64,000 bases of DNA from Pomphorhynchus laevis (GCA_012934845.2 WNNJ02002500.1:124001-188000), one strand, 5' to 3'; counted from the first letter of the stretch, positions 32,580-45,049 are shown. Numbers and translations are program-made. The notes: generated by a model not told the origin, from the letters alone.

Positions 32580-34900
32580 ATGGGAAGTAATCGAGCGCCT
32601 TTTTCACTGATTATCCTTCAGTGGAATTCGGGAGGTGCTTCCGCCCTTAGCCTTCTATCTGGTAGAGATGCAGATGTTATAGTCCTTCAGGAGACGCGGT
32701 CTATCCGTGTCCACCAGAATATTAATCGATTTATCCCTAAGCACATTTACACCCACTATACTCTAACCCCACCTCACTCCTCTTCATCTATACATCTTTT
32801 AAACTGGTAAAGAGCTCTTTAAGATCATCCCTCTTACTTAACTATTCTTATTCAGCCCTATCTTGTTAAGCTATATCACTTTGTAAGAACGATAAGCGTA
32901 TTAGCATATCCAATGTATATATTCGGCTAGGAGAAATCCACAAGAACCGTGACCTCCTGGATCGAATATTGAGGAGCGGTTATGACATGTTACTTAGTGA
33001 CTTAAACGACAGAACTGGTCGTTGGATTAATGCAGCACTCCGCAGAGCAAAAATCGACTATCTTATTCATAAACCACCTTCCCCTACATTTCATTGCTCT
33101 ACAACAAATTCTCTCCTCGAAATATTACTGATAAATAATATGTGGTTGTTGAAACCCATTTGCACTGAGCAGTCGCGTCAACAACAGACCACCTCTCATG
33201 ACCTAATTCGCTGGCGGCTAGAGGGCGATACTTTGTTTTGAAGAAGGTTTTACTTTGACCCTATTAGAGTGGTTTTCTTTCAGGCAGCTATCCAACTCTT
33301 TCCCAGAATTAAAATTAAGAGTTTTACCGAATTTAATTCCTACCTCTCATCACAAGCAACCGCGATCCTTTCGACTACCTATAAAGGTCGAATATACAAT
33401 TCTACTCCAACAAAGCTCAAGGTCCTAGCTAAAATGGTACACCTTCCCAATCTCTCTGTTTCCGCCAGACAGTTCTTCTCGAATGAATACTGGGGTTCTA
33501 GATATAGGCTCCAGCTGAGCAGGGATAAGGCAAGCATTGCTCACCTAAACCCTTCTTAGGCTTCCTTCTGAAATATATTCAAGAAGGAGAAGTTTGTCTC
33601 CTGAAAGTATAGAGCCTTGATTTGGATTGGTAGCATAGGCCTTGACAAAGTTTTAGAGGAGTCACTTTCCTTACATAACTATGAAGCCAATCAATCTCCC
33701 CAACCAATCCCGCCTTGGTAGGATTGCTTGGGGAGACTTCAGGAATAGGAACTTATCTGTTACAAATATCCTTAACTCTTGGGGACCACTCCCGGGGACC
33801 TCCAAATCCCACGCGCCAATCTCCATTAGGGTCTGTCAGCTTTTGACATACAGTCAGAGAAAAGAGGTCGCCATCACAATGCTATTAGCCTCTCCGTCCG
33901 ACAGCGGACATCAACATCAGCCGTCGACCTTTTTCCTAAAAAGAGATTAATCACTTGTCCTCAAGATCTGCGGCCCATTTCGATTCAAAACGCCTTCATA
34001 TCCATCTACGAGAAAGCGCTTGAGCGTAGAATTCGCGTTCATTTATGTAGGCGTAATTTGATCCCACCGAGTTTTCATGGGTTTGTCAAATGACGCTCGG
34101 TTCATTCAGCAATTTGCGTAGTGCACAAGTTTTGTCAGGATAATTTTCAACAGCTTGCTGTAGCTGTTTTTCTTGATTTTTCTGCAGCATTTGACCAAAT
34201 CTCTATTCCCTTTGTTATCTCCTCTCTCAGGTCCCTCGGGTTGCCTGCGTGAATTGTTAACAGGGTGGAGAGATTGATGTACACCAAGCGGTTCTACTAT
34301 GAAAACGACCCTGATGCGCGTCAGTTCTACCCTATTACGAGTGTACATCAAGGATCCCCAATTTCTTTTATCTTATATCTTGCTGCATCCATTGTACTAT
34401 TCATGAATTTTAAACGTGATCAACATCTAGTGGTATATTCTGATGATACCACAGCCTTGTTCTCTGGACGCAGGTGAAAAGATGTAATCTCTGACATCAG
34501 CCGTTTCTTTTTAAGATTAAAAATTAGTTGCCCCCATCTAATCTTATTTTAAACTCCTCTAAATCGCAGGTGGTAGTCTTTAATGGCGTTCCTGCCACCA
34601 AAAAGAAATTTAAAAGACTAGCACTCTCTACACTCTCCTCCATTTTGCAGCATCAACCACTCCCCATCTTCACGAGTTGAGTAAAATATCTGGGGTTCAC
34701 CGTTACGATGAATGGACGTCCCCCAGAACAAACACTAAGGTTTCTCAAGCTCCTCATCTCGAGATTACCAACCATAGTCCGCCTTGACTGGACTCTTAGG
34801 TGTGTGAGAGACCCCGAATGGTTCAATCAGAGGGCGGCGCGCTGGTGCGGCCGAGGGGCTTAGATTCCTCTGGACCTGAGGCCGTAAAGATAAGTTGAAG
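32580..34900 (+). pseudogene. JL copy 3 ORF2, AP-endonuclease and reverse transcriptase
   Basis: Starts ATG at 32,580: SLIILQWNSGGASALSLLSG then DADVIVLQETRS, the classic first strands of an apurinic-type endonuclease with the catalytic Asn (WNS) and Glu (QETR). Then DLNDRTGRWINAAL, the endonuclease end, and a long open linker 33,000-33,559 (SYLSSQATAILSTTYKGRIY). The RT carries FLDFSAAFD near 34,165-34,195, ARQFYPITSVHQGSP at 34,315, and VVYSDDTTALFSGRR near 34,430. The catalytic box reads YSDD where sister copies have YADD. The endonuclease nicks the target and the RT primes from that nick. Stops and deletions make this copy dead. Confidence 0.87.
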
Positions 34901-35009
34901 ATTTCAAAATACACGTCGTGAACGGCTTATATTTAAAGTTGTCTTTTGCATGTTTTTGTTTCTTAAAGTTTTTATCGGCTATATAGTTATTAATAAAACC
35001 CTTATTTAT

Positions 35010-35390
35010 ATAAATGAATTATAAATTTGATATTTTTATAATATTTTGTTGATTCACTTCTCATTTAATATGAGAATTCATTTAATACATAATATTTTCT
35101 GTTTGATTTTATTTTTATAGTAACATAGTTTAAAATATGTATCTATTAAATAATTTAAATAAGTTTGAAAACTAATATCCTTAGATATTTTGGCTATTAT
35201 TAAATTTTCATTATTTAATGTATTATATTTAAAATTAAATGGTATGCATGAATGCTCATGCAAAAAATGTTTCTTGTAAATTTAAATGTCATCTTTACGA
35301 TATAAATTAATAGTAGTTTTAGTTGATGTTAATTTAATGCTCATATCTAGATATACACCTTCTTTATCAACAAAATTAGTTTTATTAAGA
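35010..35390 (-). pseudogene. Penelope-like element, RT thumb and 3' part (interrupted copy d)
   Basis: Minus-strand thumb: MHEHSCIPFNFKYNTLNNEN and NYLIDTYFKLCYYKNKIKQK, close to the plus-strand copy at 40,738-41,016. Together with 36,345-37,770 it forms one element in the same orientation, split by the LINE fragment 35,395-36,335. Confidence 0.75.
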
Positions 35391-35559
35391 ATAAGCGGGT
35401 CGCTATGTGCCAGTTGATTAAGTATTAAACTGTCACCTATTGCCAATTAGCCTCTTCGTAAGAGGCTTAGGCAACGTTTGTTCGACATTAGTCGATCAAC
35501 GACTGTAATAATTGGCCGGCTTGCATCAGCCGTAGGAATAGTCATTATATATACTATAT

Positions 35560-35832
35560 CAGATCACTCCAATGACTGCAACGGATGATTGGACGATGGA
35601 CGAAAAGGCGAAAGTCACGGATACCTGTTTCCTTACAATAGCGATTTTGGATCATCAAAGGATATCGGGAACGGGAGATAGCTGAACAAACAAAATTACT
35701 TCGATGACTCCAACGACGGATTGAACAACGAACGAAAAGGCGGAAGAGAGTCACGGAGGACTGTTTCCTTAAAGTAGCGATGTTGGATCATCAAAGGATA
35801 TAGGGAACGTGAGATAGTCGAACAAACAAAAT
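35560..35832 (+). repeat. two 136-bp tandem monomers upstream of the LINE endonuclease
   Basis: Units share GACGAAAAGGCG, TGTTTCCTTA, TTGGATCATCAAAGGATAT and AACAAACAAAAT, with the ends 136 bp apart (35,696 and 35,832). Tandem 5' UTR monomers act as promoters in several LINE families, so that role is possible here. Confidence 0.8.
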
Positions 35833-36001
35833 AAGACAGTGAAAATGACAAACAAGAAATTTACGAGAAATAAATAAAGAGCGATGAGCAATGGTCAACT
35901 CATTACTGGCAGGAGAAGTTTTCATTGTCGCGAACCATGTGACCGGGCAGTTGTGCGTAGACATCGAAAGAGGCACCAATATCCGAAGCGGACTAGTCTT
36001 C

Positions 36002-36320
36002 ATGTAGGTACGTGGAATGTAATCTCACTGGAGAGGATTTAACCGAAATTAGTTGGAGAGATGATTCGCTTCGGGCTAGAAATAGTCGGAGCGTCTTCTC
36101 TTCACTATTTTGGAACAGGGACTAAACTTTTGGATCGAGGTTTGACCTTGAATTATTCGGGAGTTACTAACGGAAAGCGACAGCAGGCGAGTTAAGGCAT
36201 GCTTACAAATCCCCGGTTGTCGTTAGTGGTAGAGAGGTTTAACCCAGTGAACCAAAGGCTGGCGTCTATGATATTTTTAGTCAACGAAGGTAAAGTGATA
36301 AATGTTGTGTGTGCGTATTC
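36002..36320 (+). pseudogene. LINE AP-endonuclease N-terminal fragment
   Basis: Reads VGTWNVISLERI, a stop, PKLVGEMIRFGLEIVGASSL, then HYFGTGTKLLDRGLTLNYSG and LTNPRLSLVVERFNPVNQRL, then KVINVVCAYSHN. This is the first third of an AP-type endonuclease of a LINE outside the JL family. The WNV Asn is kept. The usual LTS/H position is replaced by ASSLH. Two in-frame stops. No RT follows. Confidence 0.8.
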
Positions 36321-36344
36321 TCACAACATTATTTTTACAAGTTA

Positions 36345-37770
36345 TGAACAAATTCATATTAGATAAAGTTTAAAAATAAGTCAGCTATAATTGGGCCACT
36401 ATTACTTACTATTGGAACACCTTTTATTTGTCTAAATATAGATGTCCCTACCTTTAAATAATTTTGATTTATCAAAATATTTAAGGATTCTAATATTTCA
36501 ATTTTATCCATATATTTATATTTACTTGATGGTTTAATTTTTATTAGATATGCGTTATAGTTATTATAACATATATATGTATATCTGTTTCCAAATATAA
36601 GATTAATTAATTTTCAAACGCTTCTTTAATATATGCTAAATCTAGATTTGCATAAAGCGTAATAAAATCGTATGTATTTATATTCTGAAAATTATATTCC
36701 ATTTGTGAGTTCTAAAAATTCTTCTGTGGAATAAATACTGAAATAGTGTTTTATACCAGTATTAATTTCGATTATCCTACAATATTTTTTGAAGTGTGCT
36801 TTAATTACTCTAAGTATTTTATTCATATAAACAGAAAGCGGTTTTGATGTACACGTTAAAGCACTACATATGAACCTAGATGTTATTGGATTTTTATGTA
36901 ATTTTGAATTCCAATATAATATACGTAGAGTTTTATTATCCGATTCAATTTTTATACCCTTCTTATCCATTATAGAACAATGACCTGTAATAATTGTTTC
37001 TAAACTTTAATCACTACATTCATATGTTGTGTTTATATTTAAATCATTATAATTAACTTCTTTCATCAGTTTGATTATTTGTTAATTCAAGATAAAAGCA
37101 CTACATATGAGCTTAGGGTTTATTGGATTTTTAGGTAATTTTGGATTACAATATAATATAGTTATAGTTTTATTATCTGATTCAATCTTTATATATTTTA
37201 ATTCTTTTTAGAACAACGACTTGTAACAAATGTTTCTAATTGATAGATTTAATTGTATATTTCCATATAAAAGAGGTGTTCACATGACAATGTATGATTT
37301 TAAGTTGGTAAATTCAAGTTTTATGTGTTTAAGTTGATTTTTTATTCATTTTTTAATTAGAATATTAATAGTTGAGAATTGCATTCGTGTCGAACATAAC
37401 TTGTTTCATTTTTGGTGAAGATAAAATTATAGAGACGGGTATTTTTAATTTTACAATTTCTTTATTTGATAGCTTTCGATTGTTTGTCCTTTTCGAACAT
37501 AAATTCAAGTGTATGCTGAAAAATTGCAATTTTTAAGTTATCCTTTGATTTAGTCAGTTCTGCATACATATCTTTATTAATTTGATCTTTCCTTTTATAA
37601 TTGTTTTTTATTTTATTTTTAATTTAATCAAATATATAATCTTTGCAAATATTTATCTTAAATGTATTTAAGCTTCCACTGTTAATCAGCTTACTAAAGT
37701 AAGGATTTTATTCATGTAATGAATTGTATATTTTATTTTTATTGTTATTAGTAAATCTATATTTACATCC
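36345..37770 (-). pseudogene. Penelope-like reverse transcriptase, N-terminal and palm part (copy d)
   Basis: Minus strand, from 37,770 down: an N-terminal region matching the plus copy at 56,821-57,060, then KKGIKIESDNKTLRILYWNS, KLHKNP, SRFICSALTCTSKPLS (36,970-36,830), then YDFITLYANLDL near 36,640 (motif A), and GVPIVSNSGPIIADLFL near 36,400 (motif B region). YWNSKLHKNP and the CTSKPLS box are diagnostic of Penelope-like RTs. The catalytic-motif region downstream is lost where the LINE fragment begins. No GIY-YIG nuclease was recognised. Several frame breaks. Confidence 0.83.
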
Positions 37771-37829
37771 ATTCCTTCCATCCGCATGATGCAGTTAGAG
37801 ACATTATATAGCAACATCTCGTTCGAATT

Positions 37830-38000
37830 TCACGTTTCGTGAAATGCGAACCACAACTAATCGCGATTCCTTGCGACATCGCTTTTGAACGAACCACAAC
37901 TACACGTGATCAGAACGCACGGTTTGATATCGTTTGTTCTGGACTTTACGGTAATCGATTTGAGCGAGCGTTCTTTGACGGTATTTTTTCTCTGTACATG
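37830..38000 (+). pseudogene. RU element C-terminal nuclease-like fragment
   Basis: TTTTRDQNARFDIVCSGLYG then NRFERAFFD. The same signature, in other words, occurs at 42.4 kb (NGRLDVLCTGLFV) and 58.35 kb (AWLDVECRGLFES). The spaced acidic residues (FDIVC ... FFD) resemble a PD-(D/E)xK nuclease core (inference). Only about 55 residues remain. GC-richer than the flanks. Confidence 0.65.
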
Positions 38001-38044
38001 TTCAATCTAAGATCTCTCATTTTACATTTAAAATTAAATTGATT

Positions 38045-40675
38045 TAATTTTATTCAATAAATTTTATAAATTAAAAATATTAAATGTTATATAAATTTAA
38101 TAAAATTTAATTCAAACATTTTGTATTTAATCTATTAATATGTAACTCTATTTAAAGTGTGTAATAACGATATTTATGCTTTTAATTAATATCATTATTA
38201 ATTGATTAATTTTGAATTTGAGGTGATTTCAGTCAAATACAACAACTTAATTTTAATTTAAAAATGTTTTTTTAAAAACTTATTTCTGATAAACCATTCT
38301 ATTTGAGCTGAAAACATCTAGACACATTAATTCTTATGGTAACTACCTTTTATAATAATCAACGTTTGCAAGTATTTAATTACTCTTAAGTTAATATTTT
38401 TTATAAGATGTATATTGCTTTTAATCGAAAACACTCTACTTATATTTTATCGAGCATTAATGTTAGTGACAAAATTAACTTTTCGCCGAAATTTAATAAA
38501 AAGCGCTTTATTCAGTGCATCTTGTGAATTTCCTGTTTTTTTAACTTTATTTTTAAAACCACAATAATTTATTAGAATATGGCCAATTATTCAAATCATA
38601 CACTTTCGTTGTATGCACTCTATTATATAAATATAATAAATAAATTTATAAATTTATTATTAAGAAATTAATAATTTATAAATACACTCTATTATATTTA
38701 TAAATTCTATATTTTTATTCACAAAATGAAATAGTGTATATTAAATTAGTAAGTGACAGCATCGTCCAAAGTGATCATCCAAAATATAACTTTTGAAAAA
38801 TCTTTAACAACTAATTAAGTAATTCGATCACAGCATACATAAATTATAGCATGTAACAAAATTATCACCTTTGTTGTGGAATTCTTTGTTTAAGAAGATC
38901 ATTTCTTAGGTTTTCGCCAAATTGTCGATACATTTCTATCAGTATTGAGATTGCATGTGAGCTGACCTATATAGTCGATTAAATATTATCTTCAGTACAT
39001 GTTTTCTTACAGCTGAATTGGAGCTTGCGAGGAGTTGCATAATTGGTGGGATTAAGCCTTTCAGAGATAAGCATGGTGGATTACTTAACACAAAATATCT
39101 TATCTTAAAGCTAACAAATTTATGTCTAAAAAATTTAATGTTTCTAAGATAAAAATTTATCTTAGAATAAGTTAATTGTGAATTTTGGAAGCTTATGTAT
39201 TTGAAGAGAAGATACTCATCGTAATTGTTTATAATTAAATTATCATAATCCAGTTATACATTGACTGGATTTATATTAATCCAGTTATATATTAACTGAA
39301 TTACATTTCTCAGCAGCAATTTGAAATGAAAAAATGATATGAGCATAGCATTGAGACTCAAAAATTAATTTTCTTTAAGAAGAATACTATCAACAGCTTT
39401 AATTTCGGTTACTGAGCTGTCTCTCTAAATTATTTGAATGTAGGACGCGAATATAACATTGAGACACAACAATTAAATCTCTCTGATATGAATAATATCA
39501 ACAGCTATAATTACGATTACTAAACCCTCTTTGAATTGATTCAAAACTCATCCACTATAATGAATCAATTTTTACAAAATATCGATCACATACAATTTAT
39601 CTTCAATATGGTTGTGGTTACTTGCGCCTAAATTCTGAATCGTAAACATTCATAACGTTTATCCTTTTAATTAAATTACATTCATTATATTGTTTAATTT
39701 ATAATGGTGCTGTAAACCGGGATCAATTATTTTCGGTAAATTATTATAATTAATAATTTTTCATAATAATAAAATAATTATTGTAATAGCTTAATTAATA
39801 CTTTTTAAATAAGCTTTTAAAAAATTAAAAGCTCATTAATTGAGCTTTTAAAATTCTTATTGTGATCGTTTTAGCAATAATTTTAGTAATATTTTTAAAA
39901 ATAAGATTTGACATTTAATCTAAATTATAAGCATGGTAATTTGTAATAATAAATTAGTCATAACTCAGCAAAAAATTAATGCTTAATAATTTAGTAAAAT
40001 ATCTTTATATTTTAAATATTTCTTATATTTTTAAAAATATTTTTTATTTTTAATAATATTTTATTTCATAATATTGCATACTGTACTGTGATTTATAATG
40101 GACGATAAATTAAACGCATGACGGTGTTCAAACACCACAAGCTTCCCAGGCTATAGTGACTTTCCTGTCAAAGTTAAGCTTTTCTAATAAGAAACTTAAT
40201 CGTTGGCTTAGTAAGTTGCACGTGTTCTTTTTAAAATAATTGCAATAAACTCAAAAGTTTGTGGTAGTTCAAAATTTTTTATTGAAAGTACACTTAGAAC
40301 ACTTTACAATTGTTCGTAAATTTTTCAGGTCAAATTAATTCTTAAAGTTAAATTAGTAAAACATGATTGAAAAGTAATTTATTTAGTAATTTATAAATTG
40401 AAATTAAACCTATTAATAAAGCTCAAGTATTTTGATTAAATATTATACAATTCGTAAAATTATAATATCTCACCTTAAAATGGCGTAAATTAAATCATTA
40501 GCGAAAAATTATTAAATTGCATAAATTATTTAAAATTATTAATTTTCTAATACATGTAATTATATAAATTAAACTACAAACTATAAACTATATATTAAAT
40601 AGTTTTTATAAAAAATACTAACTATAAACTATAAAATATATATTTATAACTATATTTAATTTCTTAAATATAGTT
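38045..40675. other. AT-rich DNA, no gene seen
   Basis: 2.6 kb without a protein-like ORF. It contains small dyads such as TTCTAAGATAAA/TTATCTTAGAA near 39,140-39,165 and AAAAGCTCA/TGAGCTTTT near 39,827-39,849. Confidence 0.5.
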
Positions 40676-40679
40676 ATAA

Positions 40680-41310
40680 ATATAGTTTTATTCTTAACAA
40701 AACCAATATTAATGATAAAGAAGGTGTATATCTAGATATGAACATTAAATTAACATTAACTAAAACTACTATTAATTTATATCGTAAAGATGACATATTT
40801 AAATTTACAAGAAACATATTTTTGCATGAGCATTCATGCATACCATATAATATAAAATATAATACATTAAATAATGAAATTTTAAGAATTGCCACAATAT
40901 GTAATGATATTGGCTTTCTTCAAAATCATTTAAATAATTTAATAGATACATATTTTAAACTAGGTTACTATAAAAATAACATCAAGCAGAAAATACCGGA
41001 AAACTTTTATGGGTAGATAATATTTGTATCATAAATGTAATAAATAATACACTTTATTAGAATAAGATACTATATAATCAAATTTCATTAATGGAAGTAC
41101 GTCATTAGCAAGTGTTTGGCCACGCTGCTATGTTGTGTAGAGGAATAGTGGCCAAAACCTAATAATATGGCAGTTCCTCCTGATGACCACTATTCCTTAT
41201 TATGGTACGACGTATGTTATTGATTAGTCAATTCATAAAAATTGACTTGTATTTTAAATTTCAAACTGTTAATATAATTGTTAATTGTTTATTTCTTAAA
41301 TAAATTTCGA
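40680..41310 (+). mobile_element. Penelope-like element 3' end, copy e (best-kept thumb)
   Basis: Plus-strand open segment 40,738-41,016: MNIKLTLTKTTINLYRKDDI, then FLHEHSCIPYNIKYNTLNNE, then LNNLIDTYFKLGYYKNNIKQ. This is the RT thumb and end of a PLE protein (the YLDMNIKL start matches the strand after the palm). A 3' non-coding region follows, with the stem at 41,125-41,173 and the conserved tail TTGATTAGTCAATTCATAAA. Truncated at the 5' side. Confidence 0.78.
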
Positions 41311-41380
41311 TTTGTTGATTTAGCATTATTTATTTTTACTTATTTATTTATTTATTTATCTTAATTTTATAATTATATTA

Positions 41381-41410
41381 AATGCGTAGACTCAGTTAGT
41401 TGATTTGACT
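41381..41410 (+). repeat. dispersed motif, copy 6
   Basis: Reads AATGCGTAGACTCAGTTAGT then TGATTTGACT, about 70 bp after PLE copy e. Confidence 0.6.
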
Positions 41411-41570
41411 TGCAATCTCTTTATCGGATTACATAAAGAGATTATGTAACCCCTTTATCGTAATTTTAATTACATAAAAGAATAAAGGGATTAAATTTTA
41501 TTTAATCCCTTTATCATAATTCAAAAATTAGAGTTTATATTATTGATTTATGTTCTTAATCGCTTGGAAT

Positions 41571-41820
41571 ATGTTCGCCAATAATTAAAATCACTAATCA
41601 GATAATGGGTTCGATTACATATTAAATTTACTAATCCGATAATCGGTTTAATCGCATATTAAAATTACTAATCAAATAATCAGTTTGATCGCATATTAAA
41701 ATTACTAATCAAAATGTCTGTTTGATCTCATATTAAAATTTCAAATCAAGTAATCGGTTTACTCACATATTAAAATTACTAATCAAATAATCTGTTGAAT
41801 CTCATATTAAAATTAATATT
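41571..41820 (+). repeat. 37-bp minisatellite, left block
   Basis: About six or seven units containing ATCGCATATTAAAATTACTA then ATCAAATAATC. The same array resumes at 46,395, so this block and the right one were once continuous or adjacent. Confidence 0.88.
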
Positions 41821-41939
41821 TTTTTTAATAATTGTAATTTATTCAAGTTCATTTAAGTAAAACAAATGTTAAGCGTAAAATGTCCCATACCGGGCAACAG
41901 GTTTGCTAACACATATCTTAATCGACTGACAAAGCACAC

Positions 41940-42440
41940 ACAGGGCGACCATGGCAGATCAGAATACCCTTACGGGCATTCCATTCCTTAATCGCGAAGC
42001 GCGTAGACGTCTCTCATGAGGGTGCTGTATGGGTGATTTCCGATTGGATCCCTCCGATTCCCGAAACACAAGGAATTGGCACGCACCATCCCAAAACCTA
42101 TGATCCTCCGGATCCTGGAAATGTTATCAGCATAATTGCTCTGGTGACGCTCCGAAAGGACTTTTGCTACCCTCTTCACTAGCCGTATAGTCTCCACGCC
42201 CATGATACCTTGAGTCAACAGAATAAAAGGTATAAATGCCGCGCGTTCTATAGCACTAATCCGCTCCGCGTACTTCACACATTTGTGATGTTTATGAAAC
42301 TGGAAGGCGGCAGTAGGGGCCATCATGGCATACGAACGAGCATGAGAATTAAATATAGCTATGTCCAAGAAGAATCGTTCAGTTGGTACAACAAACAGAC
42401 CCGTGCATAACACATCCAATCGGCCGTTACGGTTAGTTGT
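41940..42440 (-). pseudogene. RU element C-terminal part
   Basis: Minus strand: STTTTNRNGRLDVLCTGLFV, TERFFLDIAIFNSHARSYAM, then KCVKYAERISAIERAAFIPF, then KRVAKVLSERHQSNYADNIS and IRRIIGFGMVRANSLCF. It is open for 143 codons from 42,419 to 41,988. The layout matches the known invertebrate RT C-terminus in which a nuclease-like core is followed by a YxxRI helix, a FTPLVFS-like strand and a WLRCxLSFxxLRS-like helix. Residues replace several consensus positions. The RT part is absent. It may be an old 5'-truncated copy. Confidence 0.7.
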
Positions 42441-42570
42441 AGTCGTTGAATAAAATTAATAATAAGGATTTTGTTAACAACTATATAACCACTAAAAAGT
42501 TTTAAAACGAAAAACATGAAGAAAAAGAAAACAGAAAACAAAGTCAGTTCAGTCGGTAATAGAGTCTTCA

Positions 42571-45020
42571 TTACCGACTGACAGGGATCTCAGCCCTCCA
42601 GCCAATCCAACACGCCGCCCTTCGACAAACCACTCGGTGTCTATCACTCTCCGAAGAATCTAATCGAGGCGGACTATGCTCGGTAATCGCGAGATGTGGA
42701 TCATGAGAAACCTTAGTATTTGCTCTGAGGGACGTTCTCTTGAAAAGAAGACTAATCCCGAGATAGCCCAAGTACCCCAAAAGTGCAATTGGGTTTTCTC
42801 ATTCAACGACAGATGCTGAGTCCGTTTCAGGGCTTACCTAGCTTTCTTCAGAATACGTTTGATTCTATCCAGGTCAGCTTTCGCTGACCAGTTAACCATA
42901 ATAGTGAACCCCAGGTATTTCACTCGACTTGTAAAGATAGGGAGTGGTTGAGGCTGCAAAATATAGGATAGTGTAGAGAGTGCTTATCTCTTAAGTTTCT
43001 TTTTGGTAGTAGAGGCGCCATTGAAGATGACCACCTGCGATTTAGAGGAGTTGAGAATACGATTGGATATGGGTAGCTGGTCTTTTAATCTTAAAAAGTA
43101 ACGACTGATGTCAGAGACTACATCTTTGCACCGGCGTCCGGAGAACAGGGCTGTCGTATCATCAGCGTATACCACAAGATGTTGATCTCATTTAAATTTT
43201 TTGTAGAGTATAATAGAGGCAGCAAGATACAAGATTGGAGAAAGTGGGAATCCTTGAGGCACACCCGTAATAGGGTAGAACTGACGTGCATCAGGGTCCT
43301 CTTCATAGAAGAATCGCTTAGTATACAACAATATTTCCACCCTGTTAACAATTCTCGTAGGCAGACTAAGGGACCTGAGTGATGAGATAACAAAAGGAAT
43401 GGAAATGCGATCAAATGCAGCAGAAAAATCAAGAAAGACAGCCACAGCAAGCTGATCACTGTTATCTTGACAAAACTGATGCACTTCACCTATTCCTTAA
43501 TGGACCGAGCGATCATTTACGTACCTATGAAAACCTGATGGGATTACATTTCCGCCTACTTATATGGTCGCGGATTTTACACACAAGAGGCTTTTTCGTA
43601 AATGGAGATGAGGAAGTTTTGAATCGAAATGGGCCGCAGATCTTTAGTACATGACATCGATTTCTTTTTGGGTAAAAACACACATCGGCTTATATTTATG
43701 CCAGCAATATCCGACGGGGAGGCTAATAGCATCGTGATGGCGACCTCCTTTCTCTGACTGTCTGCCAAAAGCTGACAGACCCTAGTGGAGAGTGGCGCGT
43801 GTGTTCTGGAGGTGCCTGAAAGTAGCCCCCCAGGAGTTAAAGATATATTTGACAGATAGATCCCTACTCCTAAAGTCACACCAAGGCGAGATTGGTTGGA
43901 AAGATTGAGTGGCTTCATAATTATGTAAGGATAGTGACTCCACTAAAACTTTGTCAAGACCTATGCTACCAATCCAAACCAAGTCTCTATCCTTCCAGCA
44001 GACAAACTTCTCTTTCTTGAATATCTTCCAAAAGGAAGACCGAAAAGGGTAAAGGTGAGCAATGCTTGCCCTATCTCTGCTCAGCGTGAATTTATATCTA
44101 GAGCTCTAGTATTCATTCGAGAAGGCCTATCTGGCGGAAACAGAGAGAGTGGGAAGATGTAGCATTTTAGCGAGGACCTTGAGTTTTGTTAGAGCGGGAT
44201 TATATATTCGACCTTTATAGGTAATCGAGAGGAACGCGGTAGCTTGCGATGAGAGGTAGGAATTAAATTCGGTCAAACTATCATTACCAATTCGAGGGAA
44301 GAGTTGGATAGCTGCCTGAAAGAAGGCTACTCTGATAGGATCAAAGTGAAACCTCCTTCTAATCAACGTATCTTGCTCTAACCGCCATCGAATTATGTCA
44401 TGAGAGGTGGTCTGTTGTTGTCGCGACTGCTTAGTACAGATGTGTTTCAACACCCACATCTTATGTAGCAGTAAAATGTCCATGAGAGAATCAGTTGTTG
44501 ACCAATGAAAGGTGTGGGAAGATGGTTTGTGAATAAGATAGTCGTTCCTGGCTCTGTGAAGTTTTGCATTAATCCAATGACCAGTTATGTCGTTGAAGTC
44601 ACCAAGTAACGTGTCATAACCGCTACCTAATATACGATCGAAGAGGTCATGGATTTGTGAATTTATCCCGGCTGGATATAGATATTGGCTATGCTGATGC
44701 GTTTACCGTTTTTATAGAGTGATATAGCTAAACAAGACAGGGCTGAATAAGAATAGTTAAGTAAGAGGGATGACTTAAAGAGCTCTTTACTAGTTTGAAA
44801 GACGTAGAGATGAAGAGGGGTGAGATGGGGTTAGAGTATAGTGGGTGTAGATGTACTTAGGGATAAATAGAGTAATGTCATGGGAGAGACGGATAGACCT
44901 CGTCTCCTGAAGGACCATAACATCTGCATCTCAACCAGATAGAAGTCTAAGGGCAGAAACACCTCCTGAATTCCACTGAAGGATATTCAGTGAAAAAGGC
45001 TCTTGATTACTTTGCATTGT
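42571..45020 (-). pseudogene. JL copy 4 ORF2, endonuclease and reverse transcriptase
   Basis: From the right: endonuclease start (QWNSGG-like text near 44,970), GDFNDITGHW near 44,590, the linker MDILLLHKMWVLKHICTKQS at 44,483, then RT with HQFCQDNSDQLAVAVFLDFS and AAFDRISIPF (43,484-43,400), RQFYPITGVPQGFPLSPILY near 43,280, MVYADDTTALFSGRRCKDVV at 43,175, and a tail with MGYLGYLGISLLFKRTSL at 42,780. All RT core motifs are recognisable, including YADD. Frames change at several places, so it is inactive. Confidence 0.87.
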
Positions 45021-45049
45021 GCTAAGTTAGCTGGAATGGGATGCCTCCT

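Larger units (their letters stand above)
31499..34900 (+). mobile_element. Jockey-like LINE copy 3, both ORFs represented
   Basis: The copy with the clearest order: ORF1 (31,499-32,545), ORF2 endonuclease start (32,580), endonuclease end and linker (32,990-33,560), RT (33,950-34,700), C-terminal tail to about 34,900. A deletion inside the endonuclease (near 32,810-32,980) and another after the RT shorten it. It is moderately GC-rich in AT-rich flanks, and PLE fragments lie on both sides. Confidence 0.9.
35395..36335 (+). mobile_element. 5' part of a second LINE family, inside the PLE
   Basis: About 940 bp, more GC-rich, in opposite orientation to the PLE around it. It has a hairpin (AGCCTCTT/AAGAGGCT at 35,449-35,467), two tandem 5' UTR-like monomers (35,560-35,832), then an endonuclease N-terminus (36,002-36,320). 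It stops before any RT. LINE insertions usually lose their 5' end, so keeping only the 5' end is odd. A later deletion is the likely cause. Confidence 0.75.

Noticed and set aside
35400-35540. Possible tRNA-like fold around AGCCTCTT/AAGAGGCT
   Set aside because: No A and B boxes and no cloverleaf. It is a simple hairpin in a LINE 5' region.
41160-41230. CCTGATGACCAC near the PLE 3' end as the true hammerhead box
   Set aside because: It is not conserved in the sister copies and lacks GAAA. The enclosed stem at 41,125-41,173 is the better candidate.
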